Notes under the pieces: generated by a model
What the model was told of the DNA's origin: nothing
Database searches by the model: none
Seen by the model: the letters and a program-made list of their open reading frames with translations, nothing else
Part shown: positions 37,902 to 46,429 of the stretch, piece by piece
Numbering within the stretch: position 1 is the first letter of the stretch
How the letters are laid out: each line of letters starts with the position of its first letter
Source: Croceivirga sp.
GTDB taxonomy: Bacteria; Bacteroidota; Bacteroidia; Flavobacteriales; Flavobacteriaceae
Length of the DNA stretch: 64,000 bases
Direction: 5' to 3'
Assembly: GCA_028281025.1 (NCBI GenBank)
Contig: JANQKR010000016.1
Location: 124,001-188,000 of the forward strand
Translations under genes and position numbers: made by a program

Positions 37902-38378
37902 TTGAAGGAAATAAAAGTCAAAAAAGGGGAAATCCTACAACGCAGTGGTGAGTTAAACACCAAGGTTTACTACATTAAATCCGGTTTGCTCCGAAGCTAT
38001 TCCATTGACAAAAATGGTAGGGAAAACATTTTCATGTTTGCGCCGGAAAATTGGGTCATTGCGGACACCAATGATCCCAAAATTCCATCGGTTTTATTTA
38101 TTGACGCCCTCGAAGACTCCATTGTAACCGTTTTACCCAAAGACTTGGAAAGGGAAAAGAAAAATATTGCAGCCTTGACCAAAAGACTCCATGTGCTTCA
38201 AAATAGGATCCTAATGCTCATCAGTTCAAATGCAATTGAACGGTATGAGCATTTTGTAGATACCTACCCCAGTATCGTCCAACGCGTTCCCCAACGGATG
38301 ATCGCCTCATATCTCGGTGTCACCCCGGAAACATTAAGCGCCGCAAAAAACAAACGGCATAAGGATAGAAATATCTAA
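37902..38378 (+). CDS. Crp/Fnr-family regulator, short form
   Basis: The 158-residue protein carries a cyclic-nucleotide-binding-like beta domain (KKGEILQRSGELNTKVYYIKSGLL, then ENIFMFAPENW) and a C-terminal helix-turn-helix (VPQRMIASYLGVTPETLSAAK). It is shorter than typical Crp/Fnr members of about 190 residues, and translation seems to start at TTG 37902. The frame is open back to 37833, but no ATG exists there. The sensor pocket does not obviously contain the cAMP-binding residues, so the ligand is unknown. No target gene is apparent nearby. Confidence 0.75.
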   Translation: MKEIKVKKGEILQRSGELNTKVYYIKSGLLRSYSIDKNGRENIFMFAPENWVIADTNDPKIPSVLFIDALEDSIVTVLPKDLEREKKNIAALTKRLHVLQNRILMLISSNAIERYEHFVDTYPSIVQRVPQRMIASYLGVTPETLSAAKNKRHKDRNI

Positions 38379-38684
38379 TTCCCTAAACATGAGTTCGATA
38401 TAAGAAAATTACGTCATTTTGAGTGTTTTTGCGACGGCAAAAATGTATCGAAAACCTGCCTGCCTTCCGGCGGCAGGCAGGCAAGTAATTTTCTTGCAAA
38501 ATCCTAATTTCGATACAATTTTTCTTCATTTCATTACGAAAAACCACTCAATTTGACGGATTTTGGTTGATAAAAAATGATGTCAAACTCGCTTGAATTT
38601 CTTATGAAATCATAATGCATGGTGTTTATGGGCCCATAAACTTTGTGCCCAATAGTCAAGGCTTAATGAAATCACGTTTGGATC
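38379..38684. other. Noncoding 306-base gap with a dispersed repeat
   Basis: No convincing gene is seen. The middle holds the inverted repeat at 38411-38559. The rest is AT-rich and probably carries the promoter of the membrane protein gene at 38685. Confidence 0.6.
38411..38559. repeat. Flavobacterial dispersed inverted repeat, copy 2
   Basis: The left arm ACGTCATTTTGAGTGTTTTTG is mirrored by the right arm ending CACTCAATTTGACGG, and TGTATCGAAA is mirrored by TTTCGATACA. The loop contains a further hairpin, CCTGCCTGC and GGCAGGCAGG. Arm plan and inner TATCGA boxes match the element at 15519-15648, although the loops differ. Confidence 0.75.
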
Positions 38685-39140
38685 ATGAAAACAACCAGCA
38701 TTCTTTTAAAAATATCGGCAGTCCTATGGTTTATCTGGGGAGCCGTTCACATTTTTGCAGGGGTTATGACGGATAAGTTTATCCTTAGTGGGGATATTGC
38801 CGGAGCAATTGGTGGTATCGCTGATAAGGTCGATCCCAGCATACTACAACTAAATTATCCGGATGCCGCCGGAGCGGTAATTGGTCAACACGGGTTTAAT
38901 CTTCTTTGGATTGGACTCACCACCCTGATCTGTTGCTTTTATGTTTGGAAAGGAAGTAAAAATGCCATCTTTTTGGCAGCTTTGGTCGGTGGATTGGCAG
39001 ATTTGGGCTATTTTCTTTTTATGGATTTGGGAGGATACGTGCGTTTTATGCCGGGAACGGTGATGACCCTCGTTTCAGGTTCGGCCATCATTTTAAGCTT
39101 TATAGCCCATTTCAAAACAGCGGGTTTGAAAGGGCAATAA
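38685..39140 (+). CDS. Four-helix membrane protein of unknown function
   Basis: The 151-residue protein has four hydrophobic segments (about residues 8-28, 72-92, 95-113 and 122-142) and little else. The N-terminal segment could pass for a signal anchor. Its small size and regular helices suggest a four-span inner membrane protein. I do not recognise the family. Neighbours do not indicate a function. Confidence 0.65.
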   Translation: MKTTSILLKISAVLWFIWGAVHIFAGVMTDKFILSGDIAGAIGGIADKVDPSILQLNYPDAAGAVIGQHGFNLLWIGLTTLICCFYVWKGSKNAIFLAALVGGLADLGYFLFMDLGGYVRFMPGTVMTLVSGSAIILSFIAHFKTAGLKGQ

Positions 39141-39239
39141 AAACGGTGTATTTTAACTGCGATTATTAGCTTTGACACACCCAGGGAGCATACACCAATG
39201 CGGGGTAGCTGTCAAAGGCAGGACTAAAATGCACGATAC

Positions 39240-39539
39240 GTGGACGGCAAGATCAACTATACCTTTGTAACCAAAATGTGGCAACACGCTCCACCAGGAG
39301 GTTGGTATTTTGTCTCCTTACCTAAGACGATATCCAAAGAAATACGGGAGCATTTAAAATGGCAGGAAGAAGGTTGGGGAAGAATGAAGGCGCTTGCACA
39401 AATCGGGGAAATCCAATGGGACACCGCTATTTGGTTCGATACCAAAATGGAAACCTACTTACTCCCCATTAAAGCCGAAGTTAGAACAAAGTCAAATCTT
39501 GAAATCGACAAGGAACTTGAAATGGCCATTTGGGTCTGA
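39240..39539 (+). CDS. DUF1905 domain protein
   Basis: The 99-residue protein matches the DUF1905 pattern: W followed by a GGWYFVSLP strand and late GEIQWDTAIWFDTKMETYLLPIKAEVR. Such domains are small, beta-rich and of unknown function, often next to YdeI-type proteins. It begins at GTG 39240, as no ATG is available before the conserved region. It is convergent with glyS. Confidence 0.75.
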   Translation: MDGKINYTFVTKMWQHAPPGGWYFVSLPKTISKEIREHLKWQEEGWGRMKALAQIGEIQWDTAIWFDTKMETYLLPIKAEVRTKSNLEIDKELEMAIWV

Positions 39540-39575
39540 AAAAAATACTCCAAATGCGCTTAGGGAAAGCTTAGG

Positions 39576-41117
39576 TCAAATCCGCTGCAACCACTCCTTC
39601 ATGTCCACTTCCTTGGCGATAATCCCTTTAACCGCCGAAATAGCGACCCGTTGCTGTTCCATGGTATCGCGATGGCGAATGGTCACGGTATCATCTTCCA
39701 AAGTCTGGTGGTCCACGGTAACACAGAAGGGTGTTCCCACCGCATCCTGACGGCGGTAACGACGCCCAACGGCATCCTTTTCGTCATAGGCCACATTGAA
39801 GTCCCATTTTAGGTCATCGACCAATTTTTGGGCCACTTCCGGAAGGCCATCACGTTTCAACAAGGGTAAAATGGCGGCCTTGGTCGGGGCCAATACCGCG
39901 GGCAATTTCAATACCGTCCTGGTGGTGTTGTTTTCCAATTCCTCTTCCTGTAACGAATTGGAGAACACGGCCAAGAACATACGGTCCAGACCTATGGACG
40001 TTTCCAACACATAGGGCACATAGCTCTTGTTTTCCTCCGGGTCAAAATATTGAAGTTTTTTGCCGGAGTATTTTTCATGGTTGGCCAAATCAAAGTCCGT
40101 ACGGGAGTGGATTCCTTCCAATTCCTTGAAACCAAAAGGGAATTTAAATTCAATATCGGCCGCCGCATCCGCGTAATGCGCCAATTTCTCATGGTCATGG
40201 AAGCGGTAATTATCAGCGCCCATACCCAAAGAAAGGTGCCACTTCATTCGTTTTTCCTTCCAGGTTTCGTACCATTCCTTTTGGGTGCCGGGTTTGATGA
40301 AGTATTGCATCTCCATCTGTTCAAACTCCCGCATCCGGAAAATAAATTGGCGTGCCACGATTTCATTTCGAAAAGCCTTTCCCGTTTGGGCAATGCCAAA
40401 AGGAATCTTCATACGACCGGTTTTCTGTACGTTCAAAAAGTTCACAAAAATCCCCTGGGCCGTTTCCGGACGTAGGTACAAATCCATGGCGCTTTCTGCG
40501 GTAGAGCCCAATTTGGTGCCGAACATCAAATTGAACTGCTTCACATCCGTCCAGTTTTTGGAACCTGAAAGCGGACAGACAATCCCCAGTTCTTCAATCA
40601 AGGCTTTCACATCGACCAAATCCTCATTTTCCAAGGATTTCCCAAGTCGTTTTAGAATGCTCCCCGCTTTTTCCTGATAACCCAAAACACGTGGGTTGGT
40701 GGCAAGGAACTGCTCCTTATCAAAGGCATCCCCAAAGCGTTTGGCCGCTTTGGTGACTTCCTTATCGATTTTGGCCTCAATTTTGGCGACATGGTCCTCT
40801 ACCAAAACATCGGCACGGTATCTTTTTTTGGAATCCTTGTTGTCTATCAAGGGATCGTTAAAGGCATCTACGTGACCTGAGGCCTTCCAGGTGGTGGGAT
40901 GCATAAAAATAGCGGCATCGATCCCAACGATGTTGTCATTGAGCTGTACCATGGCCTGCCACCAATATTCCCGGATGTTCTTTTTGAGCTCTGCCCCATT
41001 TTGACCGTAATCGTAAACGGCACTCAGACCATCATAAATTTCACTGGATTGGAATATATAGCCGTACTCCTTTGCATGGGAGATGACCTTTTTAAAAATG
41101 TCTTCGTGATTTGCCAT
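39576..41117 (-). CDS. glyS: Glycyl-tRNA synthetase, alpha2 type
   Basis: The enzyme charges tRNA-Gly with glycine. The 513-residue class II synthetase is of the single-chain dimeric type found in archaea, eukaryotes and many bacteria. Motifs are LRPETAQGIFVNF, motif 2 FRNEIVARQFIFRMREFEQMEMQ, motif 3 ETSIGLDRMFLAVF and a C-terminal anticodon-binding domain. No large insertion or loss is evident. It appears to be transcribed alone. No T-box-like leader is apparent. Confidence 0.97.
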   Translation of the reverse strand: MANHEDIFKKVISHAKEYGYIFQSSEIYDGLSAVYDYGQNGAELKKNIREYWWQAMVQLNDNIVGIDAAIFMHPTTWKASGHVDAFNDPLIDNKDSKKRYRADVLVEDHVAKIEAKIDKEVTKAAKRFGDAFDKEQFLATNPRVLGYQEKAGSILKRLGKSLENEDLVDVKALIEELGIVCPLSGSKNWTDVKQFNLMFGTKLGSTAESAMDLYLRPETAQGIFVNFLNVQKTGRMKIPFGIAQTGKAFRNEIVARQFIFRMREFEQMEMQYFIKPGTQKEWYETWKEKRMKWHLSLGMGADNYRFHDHEKLAHYADAAADIEFKFPFGFKELEGIHSRTDFDLANHEKYSGKKLQYFDPEENKSYVPYVLETSIGLDRMFLAVFSNSLQEEELENNTTRTVLKLPAVLAPTKAAILPLLKRDGLPEVAQKLVDDLKWDFNVAYDEKDAVGRRYRRQDAVGTPFCVTVDHQTLEDDTVTIRHRDTMEQQRVAISAVKGIIAKEVDMKEWLQRI

Positions 41118-41250
41118 AGGGGCAAAAGTAAAACAATAGGGTAAATCTAAAAACGAAAAAAATCAGGAGCTTAAAATTGTGGTTTCCATACACCACCATT
41201 GTACTGTTCCCTTGTCCTTTGACCTGCGGGTACGGCGTTCAGGGAAAATG

Positions 41251-42147
41251 TTATTTCAACTGAAATTCGGAAGAGGAAAGAAGTCGTTGGTCCTCAAAAA
41301 TGTTCAAGGTATAGATTCCGGGTTCAAGCGACCCTTCCGGCACGGTAATCGCATCACAAAAACTGACCTCTTTTCCCAAATAGACCACCTCAACCCTTTT
41401 ACTGTAGGTATTCCCTCCAACCGAAACCACATTGGCATTATCTTCAATCACGGCCATATCCGGATTCAAAAACTGAAGGTAAATCACCTTTATTTCGTTG
41501 GTCTCATTTGGATTGCCCTGTATGGTGGCGCATCCCCGTAGTTTTTCAATGACATCTGCTTTGTTGGTCTTTAAAGGCCTCCCGGCACGAAGTCGAAAGC
41601 CACTTCCTTCGGAGTTCTCCATTTTGAGATAGCTCTTTATCTTGAGTTCCTTGGCCAATTCCTGGTTCTTTTGCCTGGCCAGGGCCTCTGCCTGCGCCAA
41701 TGTGCTAGTCTTACCGCGGAGTTCCTCAATCTGCCTAATGGTACGTTCGTATTTTTGGGTCAGCAGGGAGTTGTTGTAACGAAGAAAGTTATTCTTCAAT
41801 TTTAAACTGTCAAATCTGGCTTCCAAAACCCGTAATGCCTTTCGGTCCTCTTTTAGCTTTATAACGTTAAAGTTCAATTGCCCAACAGAATCCAATAATT
41901 GCTGTATCCTAAATTTTGAGGTCTGTAGTTCAATATCATTGACCTCATTCAATCCGGAAAGCCGATCCACCTCTGCCTTCATCAAGGTCAGATCCTTCAC
42001 CAAAAGTTTTTTTTCATCCTCCAGATATCCCAACTCGTTCTGGGATTGGGCATAGCTATAATAGAACGCAATAAGGATTGCAATAATTACCGCCACCAAT
42101 GCCGCAAGTATAATCTTATAGTTGAAAGTGGTATCTTGGGATTCCAT
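41251..42147 (-). CDS. Membrane-anchored coiled-coil protein
   Basis: The 298-residue protein has one transmembrane helix (about residues 10-29), then a long coiled coil (about 35-170, with regular leucines and many Glu/Lys residues) and a C-terminal beta-rich domain (FRLRAGRPLKTNKADVIEKLRGCATIQGN onward). Two cysteines occur, in GCATIQG and SFCDAITV. The build suits a periplasmic spacer with a terminal sensing or binding domain. I do not recognise a named family. It is divergent from the comF-like gene. Confidence 0.65.
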   Translation of the reverse strand: MESQDTTFNYKIILAALVAVIIAILIAFYYSYAQSQNELGYLEDEKKLLVKDLTLMKAEVDRLSGLNEVNDIELQTSKFRIQQLLDSVGQLNFNVIKLKEDRKALRVLEARFDSLKLKNNFLRYNNSLLTQKYERTIRQIEELRGKTSTLAQAEALARQKNQELAKELKIKSYLKMENSEGSGFRLRAGRPLKTNKADVIEKLRGCATIQGNPNETNEIKVIYLQFLNPDMAVIEDNANVVSVGGNTYSKRVEVVYLGKEVSFCDAITVPEGSLEPGIYTLNIFEDQRLLSSSEFQLK

Positions 42148-42185
42148 CAGATAAGTGGCTGATTTTGCAGGTATAAGATTTGTTC

Positions 42186-42881
42186 ATGAACTGGCCGTCA
42201 AAGATAATAAACGATATTAACTCCATCCTATTGCCACCAGTGTGTTTTGGATGTAATGTACAATTATCCAGAGGAGAGTACCTCCTGTGCACCGTTTGTC
42301 GACACGATTTACCGATGACCGGTCACAATTTTACCGAAGAAAATGCCGTAGACCGCATATTTTATGGTCGTGTGCCCATTGAGAAGGCCGCTTCCTTTCT
42401 TTTCTTTTCCAAGCATGGAATCGTTAAAAATCTACTGCATTATTTGAAGTATAAAAATCAATATGAAGTGGGTGATTTTATCGGAAACTGGTTTGGTTCC
42501 CAAATTGCCAGGGAAAACGACCTGCAAATCGATGCTGTAATTCCGGTACCCCTCCATCCCAAAAAGTTGAAAAAACGCGGTTATAACCAAGTGGAACTTT
42601 TTGGGAAAAAAATGGCCTCCCATTTAAATGCCCAATACAGGGATACGGTTTTGATCAAGACCCAAAATACCAAAACGCAGACCAAAAAGTCCCGTCTGGC
42701 CCGTTGGAAAAACAACCAGGACCTTTTTGTGCTGAAGAACGCAAAGGGGCTTGAACATAAAAAGCTGTTATTGGTAGATGATGTCATCACCACCGGGGCA
42801 ACCATAGAGGCCTGTGCCACGACCTTACTTCAAATTTCCAATGTACAGCTTTACGTGGCCACCATGGCCGTTGTTCCTTAA
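42186..42881 (+). CDS. ComF-family phosphoribosyltransferase-like protein
   Basis: ComF-type proteins are linked to DNA uptake and recombination in competent bacteria. The protein of 231 residues has an N-terminal zinc-ribbon (CFGCNVQLSRGEYLLCTVC, four Cys) and a C-terminal type I PRTase fold with LLLVDDVITTGATIEA. The ATG at 42186 is chosen; a TTG two codons upstream is possible. Biochemical substrate unknown. Confidence 0.88.
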   Translation: MNWPSKIINDINSILLPPVCFGCNVQLSRGEYLLCTVCRHDLPMTGHNFTEENAVDRIFYGRVPIEKAASFLFFSKHGIVKNLLHYLKYKNQYEVGDFIGNWFGSQIARENDLQIDAVIPVPLHPKKLKKRGYNQVELFGKKMASHLNAQYRDTVLIKTQNTKTQTKKSRLARWKNNQDLFVLKNAKGLEHKKLLLVDDVITTGATIEACATTLLQISNVQLYVATMAVVP

Positions 42882-42939
42882 CAGAACTTAACGTTGAGAT
42901 TGTTTCAAAAATCGTTTCTTTGCCCCACAATTGGATTCT

Positions 42940-44559
42940 ATGCAATTGGCAAAGCGGATTTTGAGCATTATTTTCCTGGGTCTTTCACTTATGGCATTTT
43001 GGCAGTGTGCAAGACGGGGCAACCCAACCGGAGGACCCAAAGATATAGACCCGCCCGTGCTACTGAGGGCGGAGCCCGAAAATCTTTCCATCAACTTTGA
43101 TTCACAAAAGATCAGACTGTATTTTGATGAATACATTAAATTACAAGATGTTCAAAATCAGCTAATTGTATCTCCTCCCTTAAAAAATATCCCGGAAATT
43201 AAACCCTTGGGGGGAGCCAGTAAATTCATTGAGATCACCCTTAAGGATACCCTTAGGGAAAACACTACCTATACCATTAATTTTGGTCAGAGCATCGTGG
43301 ATAATAATGAAGGCAATCCCAACAGCTTTCTCACCTATGTTTTCTCTACTGGGGAGGTCATTGATTCCCTTTCCCTTTCCGGGGTGGTAAAGGATGCTTT
43401 TGATAGAAATCCGGATGAGTTCGTAAGTGTGATGCTGTACGAAATTGACAGTATTTACAACGACTCCACCATTTACAAATATCCCCCCAATTATCTGGCC
43501 AATACCGGGGACAGTCTTCCTTTCTTTCAGCTGAGAAACCTAAAGGCCGGAACGTATAAAATTTTTGGGGTCAAAGATCAAGGCAGAAACAATGTTTTTG
43601 ATCAAAGGGCAGATAAGATTGCCTTTCTCAATGATACCATTACCCTACCCACGGACACATTGCTCCTATTAAATCTTTTTAAGGAAGTACCGGATTATGC
43701 TGCGTCCGTACCCAGTTATGTTGCCAAAAACAGAATCATTTTTGGGTATAGCGGAAATAGTGACAGTATGCGGATAAGACCCCTTACCCCATTACCGGAC
43801 TCCGTAAGAACGATCATTAAAAAGGAAAAGGACAAAGACACCTTAAATTATTGGTTGACACCTACGGATATTGATTCCATTGTTTTTACGGTTTCCAATG
43901 AACCGTATAAAGTTCTCGACACCTTTACCGTAAAAACCCGAAAATTGCCCTTGGATAGTCTAAAACTGAGCCCAAGCCATGGAGGTAAGATCAATTTTGA
44001 GGAGCAGTTTCATATTAATGCAAATACACCCCTGGCTCTGGTGGATAGTACCAAGATTGCCATTATGGACAGGGACTCCCTTTCAATTCCCTTTAAAACG
44101 CGTTTGGACACCCTGGAAAATCGGGTGGACGTGGACTTTGAGCTTTTGGAGGAACAACAGTATGCCCTTACTTTTTTACCTGGGGCCATAGCGGACTTTT
44201 TTGGCATGGAGAACGATACGCTGCAGGTAAGGCTTGCCACTGAAAAACGAACGGATTTCGGAAATATGGTACTTACCGTTAGCGGCAATGTCCGTTATCC
44301 CATTGTGGTGCAATTGACGGATGATCGCGGGGAAATTAAACGTGAACAGATTGGAACCGAACCAAAACCATTTCAATTCAACACCCTTGAGCCCGGAAAG
44401 TACGGTATTCGGGTTATTTTTGATGATAACGGCAACGGCAAATGGGACACCGGAAACTATCTAAAACAAATACAACCGGAACGGATAAGTTACTACCCTG
44501 ACATTATCGATGTCCGCGCCAATTGGGAGATGGAGCAGACCTTTCTCATAACAAACTGA
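42940..44559 (+). CDS. Big_5 (Ig-like) domain lipoprotein
   Basis: The protein of about 539 residues is a lipoprotein (lipobox AFWQC) with an N-terminal Big_5-type Ig domain (about residues 30-130: DPPVLLRAEPENLSINFDSQ, IRLYFDEYIKL) and several more beta-rich segments. Proteins of this layout are widespread and conserved in Flavobacteriia, probably at the outer membrane, with unknown role. The ATG at 42940 gives a short signal. A TTG three codons upstream is possible. Its end overlaps the convergent omega-amidase gene by 14 bases. Confidence 0.8.
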   Translation: MQLAKRILSIIFLGLSLMAFWQCARRGNPTGGPKDIDPPVLLRAEPENLSINFDSQKIRLYFDEYIKLQDVQNQLIVSPPLKNIPEIKPLGGASKFIEITLKDTLRENTTYTINFGQSIVDNNEGNPNSFLTYVFSTGEVIDSLSLSGVVKDAFDRNPDEFVSVMLYEIDSIYNDSTIYKYPPNYLANTGDSLPFFQLRNLKAGTYKIFGVKDQGRNNVFDQRADKIAFLNDTITLPTDTLLLLNLFKEVPDYAASVPSYVAKNRIIFGYSGNSDSMRIRPLTPLPDSVRTIIKKEKDKDTLNYWLTPTDIDSIVFTVSNEPYKVLDTFTVKTRKLPLDSLKLSPSHGGKINFEEQFHINANTPLALVDSTKIAIMDRDSLSIPFKTRLDTLENRVDVDFELLEEQQYALTFLPGAIADFFGMENDTLQVRLATEKRTDFGNMVLTVSGNVRYPIVVQLTDDRGEIKREQIGTEPKPFQFNTLEPGKYGIRVIFDDNGNGKWDTGNYLKQIQPERISYYPDIIDVRANWEMEQTFLITN

Positions 44560-45316
44560 ATTCATCCCGGTCCTCCAAAAACCTTAGTTTATTGCGGTAG
44601 GTGTCAATATGCTCCTTGGATAAGGTAGCATATAGGATTTCTTCTTTTTCCGAATAGGCCAATGGATTCCCCAGAACATCGTAAACTGCCGAATGTCCGG
44701 AATATTCATGTCCCGAGCTATCCTTTCCAATACGATTTACCCCAATACAATAGGCCATATTTTCAATGGCCCGGGCCTTTAATAAGGTATCCCAGGCACT
44801 TACCCGGGGTTTGGGCCAATTGGCCACGTAAATAAGCACATCATATCCCTCTACATTTCTGGCCCAAACCGGAAACCGGAGGTCGTAACAGATCAGTGGG
44901 CAAATCGTGAAGTCCCTATATTCCAAAATTACTTTGGACGTCCCTGCGTGATACACTTTATCCTCCCCAGCTAAAGTAAACGTATGTTTTTTGTCATAGA
45001 CTGACATTCCGTCCGGCGCTACAAACCATAATCTGTTATAAAACTTACCTTCTTCCGAGTCTACAATACTTCCCACGATGGCAGCATCCTTTTTCCTGGC
45101 CCATTCCTGCATCCAAGCAATGGTCTTGGATTTTTCTTCAAAAGGGACATTTTGGGGACCCATTGTGAAACCCGTGGTGAACATCTCTGGTAAGATGATG
45201 ACATCCACAGCATCCGAAATGGAATCAATTCTTTCCGAGAAGAGCGCTCGATTGGCTTCAGGGTTTTCCCAAATGAGATGGGATTGGATGAGCGCTACTG
45301 TAAGTTCCTTTGCCAT
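44546..45316 (-). CDS. Omega-amidase-like nitrilase-superfamily hydrolase
   Basis: The 256-residue cytoplasmic enzyme belongs to the nitrilase superfamily. The catalytic triad is Glu in IILPEMFTTGF, Lys in YDKKHTF and Cys in PLICYDLRFP. Sequence character is that of YafV/omega-amidase, which hydrolyses alpha-ketoglutaramate and alpha-ketosuccinamate, intermediates formed by glutamine transaminases. It starts one base after the Nudix gene stops, so it is the last gene of a four-gene minus-strand operon. Confidence 0.88.
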   Translation of the reverse strand: MAKELTVALIQSHLIWENPEANRALFSERIDSISDAVDVIILPEMFTTGFTMGPQNVPFEEKSKTIAWMQEWARKKDAAIVGSIVDSEEGKFYNRLWFVAPDGMSVYDKKHTFTLAGEDKVYHAGTSKVILEYRDFTICPLICYDLRFPVWARNVEGYDVLIYVANWPKPRVSAWDTLLKARAIENMAYCIGVNRIGKDSSGHEYSGHSAVYDVLGNPLAYSEKEEILYATLSKEHIDTYRNKLRFLEDRDEFSLL

Positions 45317-45317
45317 A

Positions 45318-45941
45318 TCAATCAGAATACACCTCTTTTACATCCTCTTTAACCAATTGAAATAAGTGTCTCAATTGGTTTTCCAGAATACGTTCTTCCG
45401 AGAGCGGAGGAAGGTTGTCCAAAGAAAACCATCCTACCCCCTGCATGTCAAATCCGGCCTTTAGTTCTCCACCATTAACTCGGCACAGGAATATCAGCTT
45501 GTAAATATAATACGGTTCTGGAGGATGTTTGTGGCGTTGTTTATCGTAAACGGCCAACAATCTGACAATTTCCGTATCCAATCCCGTTTCTTCCTTAATC
45601 TCCCTTACTGCCACTTCCTTTGGTGTATTGCCTACATCTGCCCACCCGCCGGGGATGGTCCACTTGCGATCCACACTCTCTTGGGCCATAAGTATCTCGT
45701 CCCTCTCATTAAGGACAAATCCACGTACATCTACCTTAGGGGTTGGATAATCCAATTGGGGAAGAAAAAAGCTGTCGAGTTTTGTGAAGGGCTCCTGTGA
45801 AAGATAGGCCATCAATTTTAATCCTATTTCCCGTAGTTCCTCATAGCGTTCCTGGTCATACGCATCCACTGCATAGACCAAGCCTGTTTCTGCTATGGCC
45901 TTTATTCTTTTAACAACGTCCAATTGTTCCCTTGCATCCAT
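45318..45941 (-). CDS. Nudix hydrolase with PF12535-type N-terminal domain
   Basis: The 207-residue protein has an N-terminal helical domain (about residues 1-60) of the kind seen before Nudix domains acting on nucleoside diphosphates linked to another moiety, then a Nudix domain. The Nudix box GGWADVGNTPKEVAVREIKEETG retains the catalytic REIKEE core. The upstream acidic position usually filled by Glu is Asn. Substrate is probably a nucleoside diphosphate sugar or related compound. Its start overlaps the ankyrin stop by one base (TAATG). Confidence 0.87.
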   Translation of the reverse strand: MDAREQLDVVKRIKAIAETGLVYAVDAYDQERYEELREIGLKLMAYLSQEPFTKLDSFFLPQLDYPTPKVDVRGFVLNERDEILMAQESVDRKWTIPGGWADVGNTPKEVAVREIKEETGLDTEIVRLLAVYDKQRHKHPPEPYYIYKLIFLCRVNGGELKAGFDMQGVGWFSLDNLPPLSEERILENQLRHLFQLVKEDVKEVYSD

Positions 45942-46426
45942 TACCTATAGTGTTCCAAAAGTTCAACCATTTCATGGGCTTCCTGCATCCTGGCATTGTC
46001 CAATGCAGAATTGCCCCGGGCGTCCGTCGCCTTGATATCTGCGCCATGTTCCAAAAGGTTTTTTGCAATTCCAATCTTATTGAAGGTAGCGGCATAAATC
46101 AGGCAAGTGGCCCCCATACTGTTCACATGGTTCACATTGGCCCCCGCTTTTATCAGTAAGGAAGCTATTTCTTCATATCCCTTAAAACAGACCCCCATTA
46201 AAGCAGTATTTCCCGAACCATCCTTGGCATCCACTTCGGCGCCACTTTCCAGAAGGTATTCTGCGATTTCCAAATGTCCATAGTACGTAGTCAGCAATAA
46301 TGGGGTTGAGCCTCTTTCATCTGTACTGTTGACCCAATCCGGATTATGCTTTAAAACGGCTTGGACCCCTTCTAAATTTCCGTTACGGATGTCCTTAAAA
46401 AAGTCTGTTTTTGATACCATATCCAA
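45941..46426 (-). CDS. Ankyrin repeat protein
   Basis: The 161-residue protein has about four ankyrin repeats, with GSTPLLLTTYYGHLEIAEYLLESGAEVD, GNTALMGVCFKGYEEIASLLIKAGANV, GATCLIYAATFNKIGIAKNLLEHGAD and a terminal one. No signal peptide is present, so it acts in the cytoplasm, most likely through protein-protein contacts. It lies three bases after the lamin-tail lipoprotein gene and overlaps the Nudix gene by one base. The partner is unknown. Confidence 0.9.
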   Translation of the reverse strand: MDMVSKTDFFKDIRNGNLEGVQAVLKHNPDWVNSTDERGSTPLLLTTYYGHLEIAEYLLESGAEVDAKDGSGNTALMGVCFKGYEEIASLLIKAGANVNHVNSMGATCLIYAATFNKIGIAKNLLEHGADIKATDARGNSALDNARMQEAHEMVELLEHYR

Positions 46427-46429
46427 TTC

